This document shows, in pieces, positions 53,734-61,821 of a DNA stretch of 64,000 bases. Below the pieces are notes generated by a model. The model searched no databases and was not told the origin of the DNA. It saw only the letters and a list, made by a program, of their open reading frames with translations. Positions within the stretch are counted from its first letter, which is position 1. The number at the start of each line of letters is the position of its first letter. The stretch is from positions 434,001 to 498,000 of the forward strand of contig JADJFD010000001.1 of NCBI GenBank assembly GCA_016708765.1, written 5' to 3'. The stretch comes from Chitinophagaceae bacterium. GTDB taxonomy: Bacteria; Bacteroidota; Bacteroidia; Chitinophagales; Chitinophagaceae. A program made the translations under genes and the position numbers.

Positions 53734-54915
53734 CTATACCGATTTTGCCGTATTTGAAGCTGCCTTTTTATGCTTTGCCTTTCTTGCCAAGTAAATCCAA
53801 ATACCCAACCCTGTTAGGAACAACAACGTTGAAATTACCTCTGCCTGTGTTGGATGTAATCCAAATAAATCAAGCCGAGTGTTGACCCTTATTTTCTCGA
53901 TAAAAAACCGCTCCATGCCATTTAGCATTAGATAAAGTGCCATCATGGTTCCAGGCACTTTCAGCTTTTTTCGTAATGACATTAGCAGTAAAAAGAGAAT
54001 AAAACAGATAATTATTTCATATAAAGCGGTTGGATAAACAGCTGCCGCCAGTTCATTACAAAATTTGCCTTCACAACCGGGAATTGGAACTCCGATTTCA
54101 TTTACATTATGAGGATATTTATAAGCCCATATCCAATCAGGCAGCCAGCTAAAGGGCTTTGGATTGTTATTGACAATTCCCCAATCACCATCACCAGAAA
54201 CCTGGCAGCCAATTCTACCCATTGAATAAGCCAGCATCATTGTTGGTGCCAACGCATCATTTAAATGCCAGAAACCAATTTTATGCTTTTTAGCATACCA
54301 CCAGATAGCCAAGGCTGCACAGATAAGACCTCCGTAAAAAGTTAATCCTTTGGCAGAAAAAATATAATCGTAGGGATGTTTTAAAAAGTCGCTCCAATTT
54401 TCAAAAATATCGAACAGCTTTGCCCCAAGCAAACCGAAAACAAGAGCCAGAATAGTTATTTCTCCTACCCTGTCATGTGGCCAAATACGGACATTTCTGG
54501 TTTCTGGTTTAGCCAATTTTTGCTTGTTCTTTTCCCACCATTTCATTCCTGCAAACAATAGACCTAACAAGATACCTGCTGGCCAGCTTCCTAATGTAGA
54601 AAATATAAAAGCCTGCGGATCTTCAGTTGCCGAGCTATCCATTATGAATAAGGCAACAATTTTAAACCCTAAAAGAAATCCAAGAAGACAATTCAATCCT
54701 AAATCCAGATATGATGCTGGCTTACCAACAGTAACCTGCATTTCAGTTGGTTGAAATAAACCTTGCTTGCTTTTACGCTTTAGTTCATTTGCCAAAACAA
54801 TTGCAGAAACAATGAAAGCGATGGCCACAAAAAAGCCAAAAGAATTCACAAACCTGAGAAAATTCCATTCAACGCCAAATAAATCTTTAAAAGCGAAGTA
54901 TAGGTTGGGATACAT
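53734..54915 (-). CDS. lgt: Prolipoprotein diacylglyceryl transferase
   Basis: About 393 residues from the ATG at 54915 (MYPNLYFAFKDLFGVEWNFL). The open frame continues upstream to 55137, but that extension reads through a palindromic repeat (PAGRQV) and a terminator and is not part of the gene. At least seven membrane segments are seen. The Lgt signature appears as YSMGRIGCQVSGDGDWG, preceded by FYGGLICAALAIWWYAKKHK and followed by YPTALYEIIICFILFLLLMS and GMERFFIEKIRVN. It is longer than the ~280-residue proteobacterial enzyme because of an N-terminal insertion, usual in Bacteroidota. It lipidates the many lipoproteins of this organism. Confidence 0.92.
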   Translation of the reverse strand: MYPNLYFAFKDLFGVEWNFLRFVNSFGFFVAIAFIVSAIVLANELKRKSKQGLFQPTEMQVTVGKPASYLDLGLNCLLGFLLGFKIVALFIMDSSATEDPQAFIFSTLGSWPAGILLGLLFAGMKWWEKNKQKLAKPETRNVRIWPHDRVGEITILALVFGLLGAKLFDIFENWSDFLKHPYDYIFSAKGLTFYGGLICAALAIWWYAKKHKIGFWHLNDALAPTMMLAYSMGRIGCQVSGDGDWGIVNNNPKPFSWLPDWIWAYKYPHNVNEIGVPIPGCEGKFCNELAAAVYPTALYEIIICFILFLLLMSLRKKLKVPGTMMALYLMLNGMERFFIEKIRVNTRLDLFGLHPTQAEVISTLLFLTGLGIWIYLARKAKHKKAASNTAKSV

Positions 54916-55008
54916 GAATAAATAGTTGGTTAGCAGCGAATATAAGAAAGTTTCGAGTTGTAAGTTATGAGTAGTGAGTTTTGGTAAATAAGCTAAAAAT
55001 TTATTTAA

Positions 55009-55051
55009 TAGCAAAAAAATAAACGAGTTCCGAATCAATGATTCGAAACTC
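55009..55051 (-). terminator. Terminator of the bacilliredoxin gene
   Basis: Arms 55025-55037 and 55039-55051 (GAGTTCCGAATCA against TGATTCGAAACTC, one mismatch) form a near-perfect stem; on the minus strand it is followed by GTTTATTTTTTT. Confidence 0.75.
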
Positions 55052-55061
55052 GCAAAATAAA

Positions 55062-55082
55062 CCTGTCTACCGGCAGGCAGGC
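55062..55082. repeat. Short palindromic repeat (translated as PAGRQV)
   Basis: CCTGTCTACCGGCAGGCAGG, an imperfect palindrome of a type widespread between Bacteroidota genes. It lies between lgt and the bacilliredoxin gene. Confidence 0.6.
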
Positions 55083-55093
55083 TAGTAACAATT

Positions 55094-55510
55094 TTAATTA
55101 CAATGTTGACCAAAAGCGCCGATAAGGTTCTCAGCAATCATTTGAGCTGATCTGCCTTCAATCTGATGACGTTCGATAAAATGCACCACCTGGCCATTTT
55201 TAAATAATGCAATAGCTGGTGAAGATGGCGGGTAAGGCATTAAATGCTGGCGAATGCTTTTTACAGCTTCAACATCAAACCCTGCAAAACTTGTTGCCAG
55301 GTAAGTTGGTTTTTGTGATGCATTAGCAACGGCTAAAAAAACACCAGGTCTGGCAGTACCAGCCGAACAACCACAAACGGAATTTATCATAACTAATGTT
55401 GTTCCTTCTTTGGCTAATTGAGCATCTACATCTGTAGATGAAAGCAATTCTGAAAAACCATTTTCAGTCAATTCTTCTTTCATCGGTACTACTATTTCTT
55501 CTGGATACAT
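55094..55510 (-). CDS. BrxA/BrxB-type bacilliredoxin
   Basis: 138 residues, thioredoxin fold. The family CXC motif is INSVCGCSAGTARPG (Cys46, Cys48), and KPTYLATSFAGFDVEAVKSI and YPPSSPAIALFKNGQVVHFI are conserved. In Firmicutes these proteins remove bacillithiol from protein thiols; Bacteroidota also make bacillithiol in some lineages, so the same role is plausible. It is divergent from hsp20, 228 bases apart, and a terminator follows it. Confidence 0.92.
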   Translation of the reverse strand: MYPEEIVVPMKEELTENGFSELLSSTDVDAQLAKEGTTLVMINSVCGCSAGTARPGVFLAVANASQKPTYLATSFAGFDVEAVKSIRQHLMPYPPSSPAIALFKNGQVVHFIERHQIEGRSAQMIAENLIGAFGQHCN

Positions 55511-55533
55511 ATTTTTCTATTTTTTATTAAAAG

Positions 55534-55551
55534 CAAAAGTAAACAAAAGTA
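55534..55551 (-). promoter_or_regulatory. Tandem -7 elements TACTTTTG for the bacilliredoxin gene
   Basis: Two exact TAnnTTTG matches on the minus strand (55534-55541 and 55544-55551), 24 and 34 bases before the start codon. Confidence 0.45.
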
Positions 55552-55580
55552 CACTGTATGTAAGCTCTAACACAGCTACA

Positions 55581-55665
55581 GAAATTTTGTCAGCAGATTT
55601 TCCTCTTTTCGAAATTTTGTCTACCAAAAACAAAAAGCCGGACAGTATTGTCAGAAAAAACTGAC
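55581..55665 (+). promoter_or_regulatory. TTGTC direct repeats and palindrome upstream of hsp20
   Basis: GAAATTTTGTC occurs at 55581-55591 and 55611-55621, and a third TTGTC at 55648-55652, spaced 30 and 31 bases. The third is within the overlapping palindromes GACAGTATTGTC and GTCAGAAAAAACTGAC. A repressor or activator array for heat-shock control is a reasonable inference. Confidence 0.4.
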
Positions 55666-55738
55666 CTTTTGGTGATGGTATGCCGTTTGATAAAATGTTA
55701 ATCGTAATTAAAATTCAAAAAAATAAAACTATACAATC

Positions 55739-56185
55739 ATGTTAAACGTAAATTTTAAGCAGAAGCCTTTTGAAGGATCAATGAACAATTTGGTTGATGA
55801 GTTGTTTAAAGAGTTACCAATGTTCTTTAAAAATGATTTTAACAATACAGAAAGAAAAGGTTCTGTTCCGGTTAACGTCAAAGAAACAGCAAACGGTTAT
55901 CAACTAGAAGTTGTTGCACCGGGTTTTGAAAAAGCAGATTTTAAAATCAAACTGGATGACAGTTTACTGACAATCTCTGCTGACAATAAAATTGAAGAGA
56001 AGAAAGAAAGCGATAAGCAGATTAGAAGAGAATATAGTTATCGTTCTTTTAAGAGATCTTTTACAGTTGATTCGACAATTGATGCAACAAAAATTGATGC
56101 AACTTACGTCAATGGAGTGTTGATTTTAAACCTTCCGAAGAAGGAAGAAGTCAAAGCATCAGCAAAAGAAATTATTATTAATTAA
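55739..56185 (+). CDS. Hsp20/alpha-crystallin family small heat-shock protein
   Basis: 148 residues. A short N-terminal arm (SMNNLVDELFKELPMFFKND) precedes the alpha-crystallin domain (about 45-135): VPVNVKETANGYQLEVVAPG, FKIKLDDSLLTISADNKIEE and SYRSFKRSFTVDSTIDATKI, with the end motif YVNGVLILNLPKKEE. It binds unfolding proteins as an ATP-independent chaperone. The gene is alone, with a terminator behind it and a repeat-rich regulatory region in front. Confidence 0.95.
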   Translation: MLNVNFKQKPFEGSMNNLVDELFKELPMFFKNDFNNTERKGSVPVNVKETANGYQLEVVAPGFEKADFKIKLDDSLLTISADNKIEEKKESDKQIRREYSYRSFKRSFTVDSTIDATKIDATYVNGVLILNLPKKEEVKASAKEIIIN

Positions 56186-56227
56186 AATATTCGAAGATTT
56201 TCTCATAAGCAGTTGGTTTTGGTTTAC

Positions 56228-56258
56228 AACCCTCCGTTTCCACGGAGGGTTTAGTTTT
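56228..56258 (+). terminator. Rho-independent terminator of hsp20
   Basis: Stem AACCCTCCG / CGGAGGGTT followed by TAGTTTTT. Confidence 0.88.
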
Positions 56259-56371
56259 TCCCACAAGCCCTAAGGGGGAGTATAAATACAAAGTCGTTTC
56301 ACTTAGAAAGGATTTTTTCAATTTCGATAATTTAAATTACATCAATCTTTCAGTATTCTCTTTTCAGATTT

Positions 56372-56830
56372 CTACTCTGCTACACAATTATCTTTTCTTC
56401 TTGTATCAATTATATATTGAATTTTCCATATTCCATCAAAGCGAACTAATTGAAAAGAGTTTACTCCACAATGACTGAAGTTGTTATTGTAATAGAAACT
56501 ATACGGTGTCCAGGCAAAAGCTAATGGTCCGTCAATTTTTATTGTTTCAAATGTTATTCTTTCATCCAAAGATCCGACAGTTGCCTTGCTTATCTGATTA
56601 ATAAATCCCGATGGGCTTTCATTTCGAACAACAGTAGCCCCTGCTTTGTCTCTGCTGATACTTTGAAATACAATGCTATCCGAAAATGTACTTTTCAACA
56701 TTTCTCCATCAGCATTTTTCATCGCCGTGAACATTTTGTTGATAACTGCTTTTATTGAGTCTTCTGCACTTTGAGCATTTGCAAAATTTCCACAAAATGT
56801 TAATGTTAAGAGTATGAAAAAATATTTCAT
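56372..56830 (-). CDS. Exported NTF2-like (SnoaL/DUF4440-type) protein
   Basis: 152 residues with a signal peptide (FFILLTLTFCGNFANAQS). The mature part has the NTF2-like start DSIKAVINKMFTAMKNADGE and sheet strands DSIVFQSISR, LAFAWTPYSFYYNNNFSHCG and FDGIWKIQYIIDTR. Proteins of this fold bind small ligands or catalyse simple reactions in a cone-like pocket. No specific activity can be stated. It stands alone. Confidence 0.8.
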   Translation of the reverse strand: MKYFFILLTLTFCGNFANAQSAEDSIKAVINKMFTAMKNADGEMLKSTFSDSIVFQSISRDKAGATVVRNESPSGFINQISKATVGSLDERITFETIKIDGPLAFAWTPYSFYYNNNFSHCGVNSFQLVRFDGIWKIQYIIDTRRKDNCVAE

Positions 56831-56916
56831 GTTGTGATATTTTATGATTTTATGGCAAGTGAATTGGACAATAAATGCGTTATGAATTTATTCCTATAAA
56901 TGTAAAACAGTAATCC

Positions 56917-57341
56917 ATGCAAACAGCCAAAATAGTACAGACGGTCGTTTTGCTGATAATTGTGGCTATGGCAGCCAGTTGTACAGCAACGAAAGAATAT
57001 ACTGGTAAACTTTTTCCTGGTAGTCAATCCGCTGTAAAAGATAGTCAGGCTGTGGCTTTGCGTTTTCTTGAATTAGACAAAGTAGAAGAAGATAAAGAAA
57101 GCTGGGTGACAACTGATATTATTATGGGAAGAGATACAGTAAGTAAAACGCTGGCTTTAGACAATCTTGCAAAGTGTACCCTCCCACCAATACAAAAGCT
57201 GATTCCACTTTTAAAACATCAAACACCGAAAATAATAATGGTGCCTCTGCAACAAAAAGTATTGAACCTGTTGTAGAAGAGCCGGTAGCAAAGGCTTCCA
57301 ATGCAAATGGTGTCAGAGAAAAACGAATAAGAGAAAATTAA
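56917..57341 (+). pseudogene. Small lipoprotein, frameshifted near its middle
   Basis: The frame starts with a type II signal peptide (VVLLIIVAMAASCTATKEYT, Cys22) and runs 119 residues to a stop at 57276, the last ~35 being unlike the rest. Adding one A to the AAA at 57171-57173 gives A-K-V-Y-P-P-T-N-T-K-A-D-S and leads through an Asn/Ser/Glu/Ala-rich tail to a stop at 57341, 141 residues in all. The tail ends in VREKRIREN. No family is recognised. The next gene also encodes a small lipoprotein, so the two may be related in expression. Confidence 0.55.
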
Positions 57342-57386
57342 TACATCAACATTCTAATAAACCATTTATTAACAAAACACATACTC

Positions 57387-57773
57387 ATGAAACGAACATT
57401 TATTTTTTCTGCCACAGCCATTTTTTCTCTGTTCCTGGTTTTGTCAAGTTGTAAATCCAGCAGAGTTTGGGAAACAAAAGACAGAACTGTAAGAAACACT
57501 CCGCCTCCACCAGCTCCAAGAAATTATGGCCCTTCCCCTGCTAGGTACAATTCTTCAGCGACATTAATAATCAGTCCAAGGCCAGGTTTTACGATGAATC
57601 AAAATCGGGATGGAAGTTATTATCATCGCAGTCCTCAAGGCTTTCTTTATTGGAAAGGACAGGACAATCGTTTTTATATTGATAAATCGTATTTGAACAG
57701 AGTTAGTTATACAAAGTGGGAGTACCAAGACTGGAAACGCTATAAAAAAGCAGCCTCCCAGAAAAGAAGATAA
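57387..57773 (+). CDS. Small proline-rich lipoprotein of unknown function
   Basis: 128 residues with a type II signal peptide (ATAIFSLFLVLSSCKSSRVW, Cys22). A Pro-rich linker (RNTPPPPAPRNYGPSPARYN) is followed by a compact basic and aromatic domain (GFTMNQNRDGSYYHRSPQGF, LYWKGQDNRFYIDKSYLNRV). Resembles small Chitinophagaceae envelope lipoproteins with no known role. A terminator follows 16 bases after the stop. Confidence 0.6.
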   Translation: MKRTFIFSATAIFSLFLVLSSCKSSRVWETKDRTVRNTPPPPAPRNYGPSPARYNSSATLIISPRPGFTMNQNRDGSYYHRSPQGFLYWKGQDNRFYIDKSYLNRVSYTKWEYQDWKRYKKAASQKRR

Positions 57774-57788
57774 TATCAATCCTTTTGT

Positions 57789-57816
57789 AAAAGTCCCGAT
57801 AGATTCGGGACTTTTA
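57789..57816 (+). terminator. Rho-independent terminator after the small lipoprotein genes
   Basis: Stem AAAAGTCCCGA / TCGGGACTTTT with loop TAGAT. Confidence 0.88.
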
Positions 57817-57883
57817 TTTATATAAATGGTTTTCTCTGCTGCTATGGTTTCCTTAGCTTTATCGCCTCAAAAAACATTGTGCA

Positions 57884-59196
57884 ATGAAAAATATATTCAT
57901 ACCGCTTCTTCTCTTGATGTCAGGCGTCGCATTTTCTCAAATGAAAGTGGATGATGTAAAGTCTTTTACACTTAAAAATGGAATGAAGTTTTTAGTAGTA
58001 GAAGATTTTTCTATCCCAAATGCTAATATGTACCTTTTTATAAAGTAGGTAGTAGAAATGAATACCAGGGAATAACAGGTCTTTCTCATTTTTTTGAACA
58101 CATGATGTTTAATGGAGCAAAAAAATATGGCCCCAAAATGTTTGACCAGACAATGGAATTTAATGGTGGTGCAAATAATGCATACACCAGAGAAGATGTA
58201 ACGGTTTATACAAACTGGTTTCCTGCTTCTGCTGCTGATGTTATTTTCGATCTTGAAGGTGATCGAATTTCAAGTTTAAGTATTGCTCCCGAAATGGTGG
58301 AAAGTGAAAGAGGCGTTGTGCTAAGTGAAAGAAGAACCGGGCTTGAAAATTCTCCTTGGGAACAACTATCGCAAACATTAAGTGGCACAGCCTTTCTCGA
58401 ACATCCCTATCACTGGCCGGTTATTGGCTATGAAGATGATATGAAAAACTGGACACAGGCAGATCTTGAAAGATATTTTAAAACATATTATGCTCCGAAT
58501 AACTGTGTGGTTGTTGTATCGGGTAGTTTAAAATTTGATGAAGTAAAAAGATTGGCTGAAAAATATCTTGAGCCAATTCCCGCACAACCAGCACCGCCTG
58601 TTGTACATATTAAAGAACCAGAACAAACCGGTGAAAGAAGGGTTACTGTACAAAAAGATGTTGCTACGCCGTATTTGATGATAGGCTATCATACTCCAGA
58701 AGCAAAGCATGAAGATTATTATGCATTGAATATTTTAAGCGATATTTTATCAAGTGGAAATTCTTCAAGACTCTATACATCATTAGTTGATAAAAAACAA
58801 CTGGCTACACAAGTATTTACAAGCTATGGCGAAAGTTTTGATCCTACGCTTTTTCAAGTATATGCAGTGACTAACAAGAATATTGATGTAGCTGATCTGG
58901 AAAAAGCCATCTATGAAGAAATTGAAAATATCAAGAAAGATGGTATCAGTGAAAACGAATTACAAAAAATAAAGAACCAAAAGTTAATGGGTTTTTATAA
59001 TCAGGTCGAAACCATTAATGGCAAATCAAATAATATTGGCACCTACGAAGTGTTTTTTGGCGACTACAAAAAAATGTTTGATGCGCCTGCTAATTATAAT
59101 AAAGTGACAGTGGCAGATGTTCAGAATGTTGCAAAAAAATATTTTTCAAAAAGTAATCGCACTGTAGGTGTATCAAAATCAAATACAGAAGATTAA
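57884..59196 (+). pseudogene. M16 zinc peptidase, catalytic partner, frameshifted near the N terminus
   Basis: The ATG at 57884 begins a signal peptide (IFIPLLLLMSGVAFSQ) and the M16 start VKSFTLKNGMKFLVVEDFSI. The frame stops at 58046 after LFIK. Adding one T to the five T at 58035-58039 restores the family sequence Y-L-F-Y-K-V-G-S-R-N-E and the zinc motif HFFEH in GLSHFFEHMMFNG, continuing to 59196 (437 residues). The second zinc Glu lies in the conserved VESERGVVLSERR. The downstream M16 gene is the inactive partner. As read, only the part from the zinc site on is open, without a signal peptide. Confidence 0.88.
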
Positions 59197-59221
59197 ACAA
59201 CACTGCTTTAAATAACAACAC

Positions 59222-60619
59222 ATGAAACAGATAAAAATATTCTCACTAATAATATCACTTAGCATTATTGCTTCAATCACAAATGCACAGAGCTTTAAAG
59301 TGCCGCCATACGAAAAGTTTAAGTTGCCCAATGGTTTAACTATTTACCTGATGGAGCAGCATGATGTACCTGTAATCAATGTATCTGCAGTCTTACCCGC
59401 CGGTGCGATTTATGATGGAGATAAAGCTGGCCTTGCGTCTCTAACTGCTACTGCTTTAAAGCATGGTACAAAAAACTATTCAAAAACAAAATTGGATGAA
59501 GAGCTTGATTTTATTGGAGCATCGGTTAATACCTATGCATCCAAAGAGTCTTCCGGGCTTTCGGCAAAATTTGCTTCAAAAGATAAAGAAGAAGTGCTTG
59601 CTATTATTAAAGATCTATTGATGGAGCCAACTTTTGATGAATCAGAGTTTGATAAAGAAAAACAGCGGCTATTGGTAAGTCTTGAACAGCAAAAAGAAAG
59701 ACCAGGTTCGGTTATTGGTTCTTATTTTGATAAACTATTGTTTGGCGAACATGTTTATGGCAATATTATACAAGGAAAAATATCTACCGTAAACCCTTTA
59801 ACAACTACTGATCTTAAAAATTTTTACAAAGAGAATTATAGACCAGATGGTTCAGCCATTAGTATAGTTGGTGATTTTTCTACCAAAGAAATGAAAGGAA
59901 TACTAACCACTCTGTTTTCAGGATGGAAAAAAGGAACGAAAGCTCAATCAAACTTAGCATCAAAACCGATAAACAAACCAACGGAAAATAATGTTCTATT
60001 GGTAAACAAGGAAGATGCTAAAGAAACAACATTCTATATCGGGGCACCTGGTGTTAGTCGCAATAACACAGACTATGTAGCGATTGAAGTAGTTAATACA
60101 TTATTCGGTGGACGGTTTACTTCTATGTTAAATGATGAGTTAAGAGTAAATTCAGGATTGACATATGGCGCCGGTAGCCGTTTTAATGCATTAAAGAATG
60201 GAGGAAGCTTTTTAATCTCAACCTTTACCGCCAATAAAACAACTGAACCTGCCATTGATAAAGCACTTGAAGTATTAAAAAAATTGCATAGCAATGGTAT
60301 TGATGAGCAATCATTAACCTCTGCAAAAAATTATGTAAAAGGTCAATTTCCTCCTCGGTACGAGACGTCAGGGCAATTGGCAAGTCTTATGACACAAATG
60401 TTCTGGTACAATTTTGATGAATCCTTTATCAATAATTTTGAAAAAAATGTGGATGGTTTAAATCTGGATAAAGCAAAAGAAATTATTGCAAAATATTTTC
60501 CAAAAGATAAGTTGCAATTTGTACTCATTGGCAAATCGGCTGAGATAAAAAAGATTGCCGAGAAATACGGTAAAGTAACAGAAGTACAAATAAAAGAAGA
60601 AGCGAAAAAAGGTTTTTAA
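59222..60619 (+). CDS. M16-family peptidase, non-catalytic partner subunit
   Basis: 465 residues with a signal peptide (KIFSLIISLSIIASITNAQS). Two M16 half-barrels are visible (LPNGLTIYLMEQHDVPVINV; later FYIGAPGVSRNNTDYVAIEV). At the position of HxxEH the sequence reads LASLTATALKHGT, so the zinc site is absent. The C-terminal half keeps the substrate-binding SGLTYGAGSRFNALKNGGSF, the R/Y-type motif of inactive partners. It lies 25 bases after the catalytic partner and forms a periplasmic heterodimer with it by analogy with known M16 pairs. A terminator follows. Confidence 0.9.
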   Translation: MKQIKIFSLIISLSIIASITNAQSFKVPPYEKFKLPNGLTIYLMEQHDVPVINVSAVLPAGAIYDGDKAGLASLTATALKHGTKNYSKTKLDEELDFIGASVNTYASKESSGLSAKFASKDKEEVLAIIKDLLMEPTFDESEFDKEKQRLLVSLEQQKERPGSVIGSYFDKLLFGEHVYGNIIQGKISTVNPLTTTDLKNFYKENYRPDGSAISIVGDFSTKEMKGILTTLFSGWKKGTKAQSNLASKPINKPTENNVLLVNKEDAKETTFYIGAPGVSRNNTDYVAIEVVNTLFGGRFTSMLNDELRVNSGLTYGAGSRFNALKNGGSFLISTFTANKTTEPAIDKALEVLKKLHSNGIDEQSLTSAKNYVKGQFPPRYETSGQLASLMTQMFWYNFDESFINNFEKNVDGLNLDKAKEIIAKYFPKDKLQFVLIGKSAEIKKIAEKYGKVTEVQIKEEAKKGF

Positions 60620-60624
60620 TAGTG

Positions 60625-60650
60625 AGGCAGGGAAATTTCCCTGCTTTTTT
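60625..60650 (+). terminator. Rho-independent terminator of the M16 pair
   Basis: GCAGGGAAATTTCCCTGC followed by six T. Confidence 0.92.
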
Positions 60651-60675
60651 ATTGGTTATTGTTTAAACTTGCAGG

Positions 60676-61149
60676 ATGAAGATATCCTTCTGGTCTGTTG
60701 GAAAAAATAATGAATCTTATGTAAAAGAAGGTGTGGAAAATTTCACCCGCCGCATCTCAAGATATTTTAAGACTGAGTGGGCCATTATTCCTATGCCTAA
60801 GAATAGTGGTATTTTACCAGAAATGGAACTAAAGAAAAAAGAGGGGGAAGCGATTATGCAATTACTAACCAAAGATGATTATTTGGTTGCATTAGAAGAA
60901 AGAGGAAAACAATTAAGCTCCGAAGGATTAGCAGAATTTATCCAAGCAAGGGCAAACGAAAGCACAAATAAAATAATATTCTTAATTGGTGGTGCTTATG
61001 GAATTGATGAGCAGGTTTTAAAAAGAGCCAACTTTAAATGGAGTTTATCGCAACTTGTTTTTCCTCATCAGTTAGTTCGTTTAATACTTTCAGAACAGGT
61101 TTACAGAGCTTGTACTATTCTGAAAAATGAAAAATATCATCACAAATAA
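60676..61149 (+). CDS. rlmH: 23S rRNA (pseudouridine1915-N3)-methyltransferase RlmH
   Basis: 157 residues of SPOUT fold, a small homodimeric enzyme acting on helix 69 of 23S rRNA. MKISFWSVGKNNESYVKEGV is the family start; DDYLVALEERGKQLSSEGLA, IIFLIGGAYGIDEQVLKRAN (SAM knot) and LSQLVFPHQLVRLILSEQVY are diagnostic, and the end ILKNEKYHHK is the normal C terminus. It lies between the M16 pair's terminator and the rhomboid gene. Confidence 0.97.
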   Translation: MKISFWSVGKNNESYVKEGVENFTRRISRYFKTEWAIIPMPKNSGILPEMELKKKEGEAIMQLLTKDDYLVALEERGKQLSSEGLAEFIQARANESTNKIIFLIGGAYGIDEQVLKRANFKWSLSQLVFPHQLVRLILSEQVYRACTILKNEKYHHK

Positions 61150-61185
61150 TTTGTATCGCATAAATTCGGTTTACAATATTTTAAT

Positions 61186-61821
61186 ATGGCTTTAGACACA
61201 ACGTTGATCATAATTATAATTACTGTTCTTGTTTCATTAGGTGGATTTAATAGCGACAAAGTGATGAACGACCTGATATTTTATCCGCCTGCCATTTCCA
61301 AACAAAATCAGTGGTATAGGTTTGTAACCTCAGGCTTTTTACATTCTGATTATACCCATCTTTTCTTCAACATGCTTACTTTGTATTTTTTTGGCAGAGG
61401 GATGGAAAGTTTTTATAATTTATATATGGGAAAATTAGGTTTCCTGATTTTCTACATTGCAGGCATAATTATTTCCAGTATTCCCACTTTTATTAAACAT
61501 CGAAACGATTACCATTATAGAAGTCTTGGTGCCTCAGGTGGTGTTTCGGCAGTAGTGTTTGCTTATATTCTTTTTGCGCCGTGGGATTGGTTCACATTTC
61601 CTCCTGTTCCGGCAATTATTTATGCGTTGCTTTATATTTACTACTCAATTTATATGTCTAAAAAAGGTGGAGACAATATCAACCACGATGCCCACTTGTG
61701 GGGTGCCGCATTTGGTGTTGTATTCACCATTGCAATGGAACCAAGAATTATAAATGTTTTCTTGGATCAGATAACACATCCCAAAGGGCCGGGTGCAATT
61801 CTATTTAGCTTGATAAGTTAA
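61186..61821 (+). CDS. Rhomboid-family intramembrane serine protease
   Basis: 211 residues with six membrane segments. The catalytic Ser117 is in LGASGGVSAVVFAY and the partner His170 in HDAHLWGAAFGVVF; the oxyanion-side WYRFVTSGFLHSDYTHLFFN is conserved. It cleaves membrane-anchored substrates; the target is unknown. Its last 21 bases overlap the end of the convergent tilS gene. Confidence 0.93.
   Translation: MALDTTLIIIIITVLVSLGGFNSDKVMNDLIFYPPAISKQNQWYRFVTSGFLHSDYTHLFFNMLTLYFFGRGMESFYNLYMGKLGFLIFYIAGIIISSIPTFIKHRNDYHYRSLGASGGVSAVVFAYILFAPWDWFTFPPVPAIIYALLYIYYSIYMSKKGGDNINHDAHLWGAAFGVVFTIAMEPRIINVFLDQITHPKGPGAILFSLIS

Noticed and set aside
54916..55137. N-terminal extension of Lgt
   Set aside because: The extra 74 codons read through a palindromic repeat and the terminator of the upstream gene; family homology begins at the ATG at 54915.
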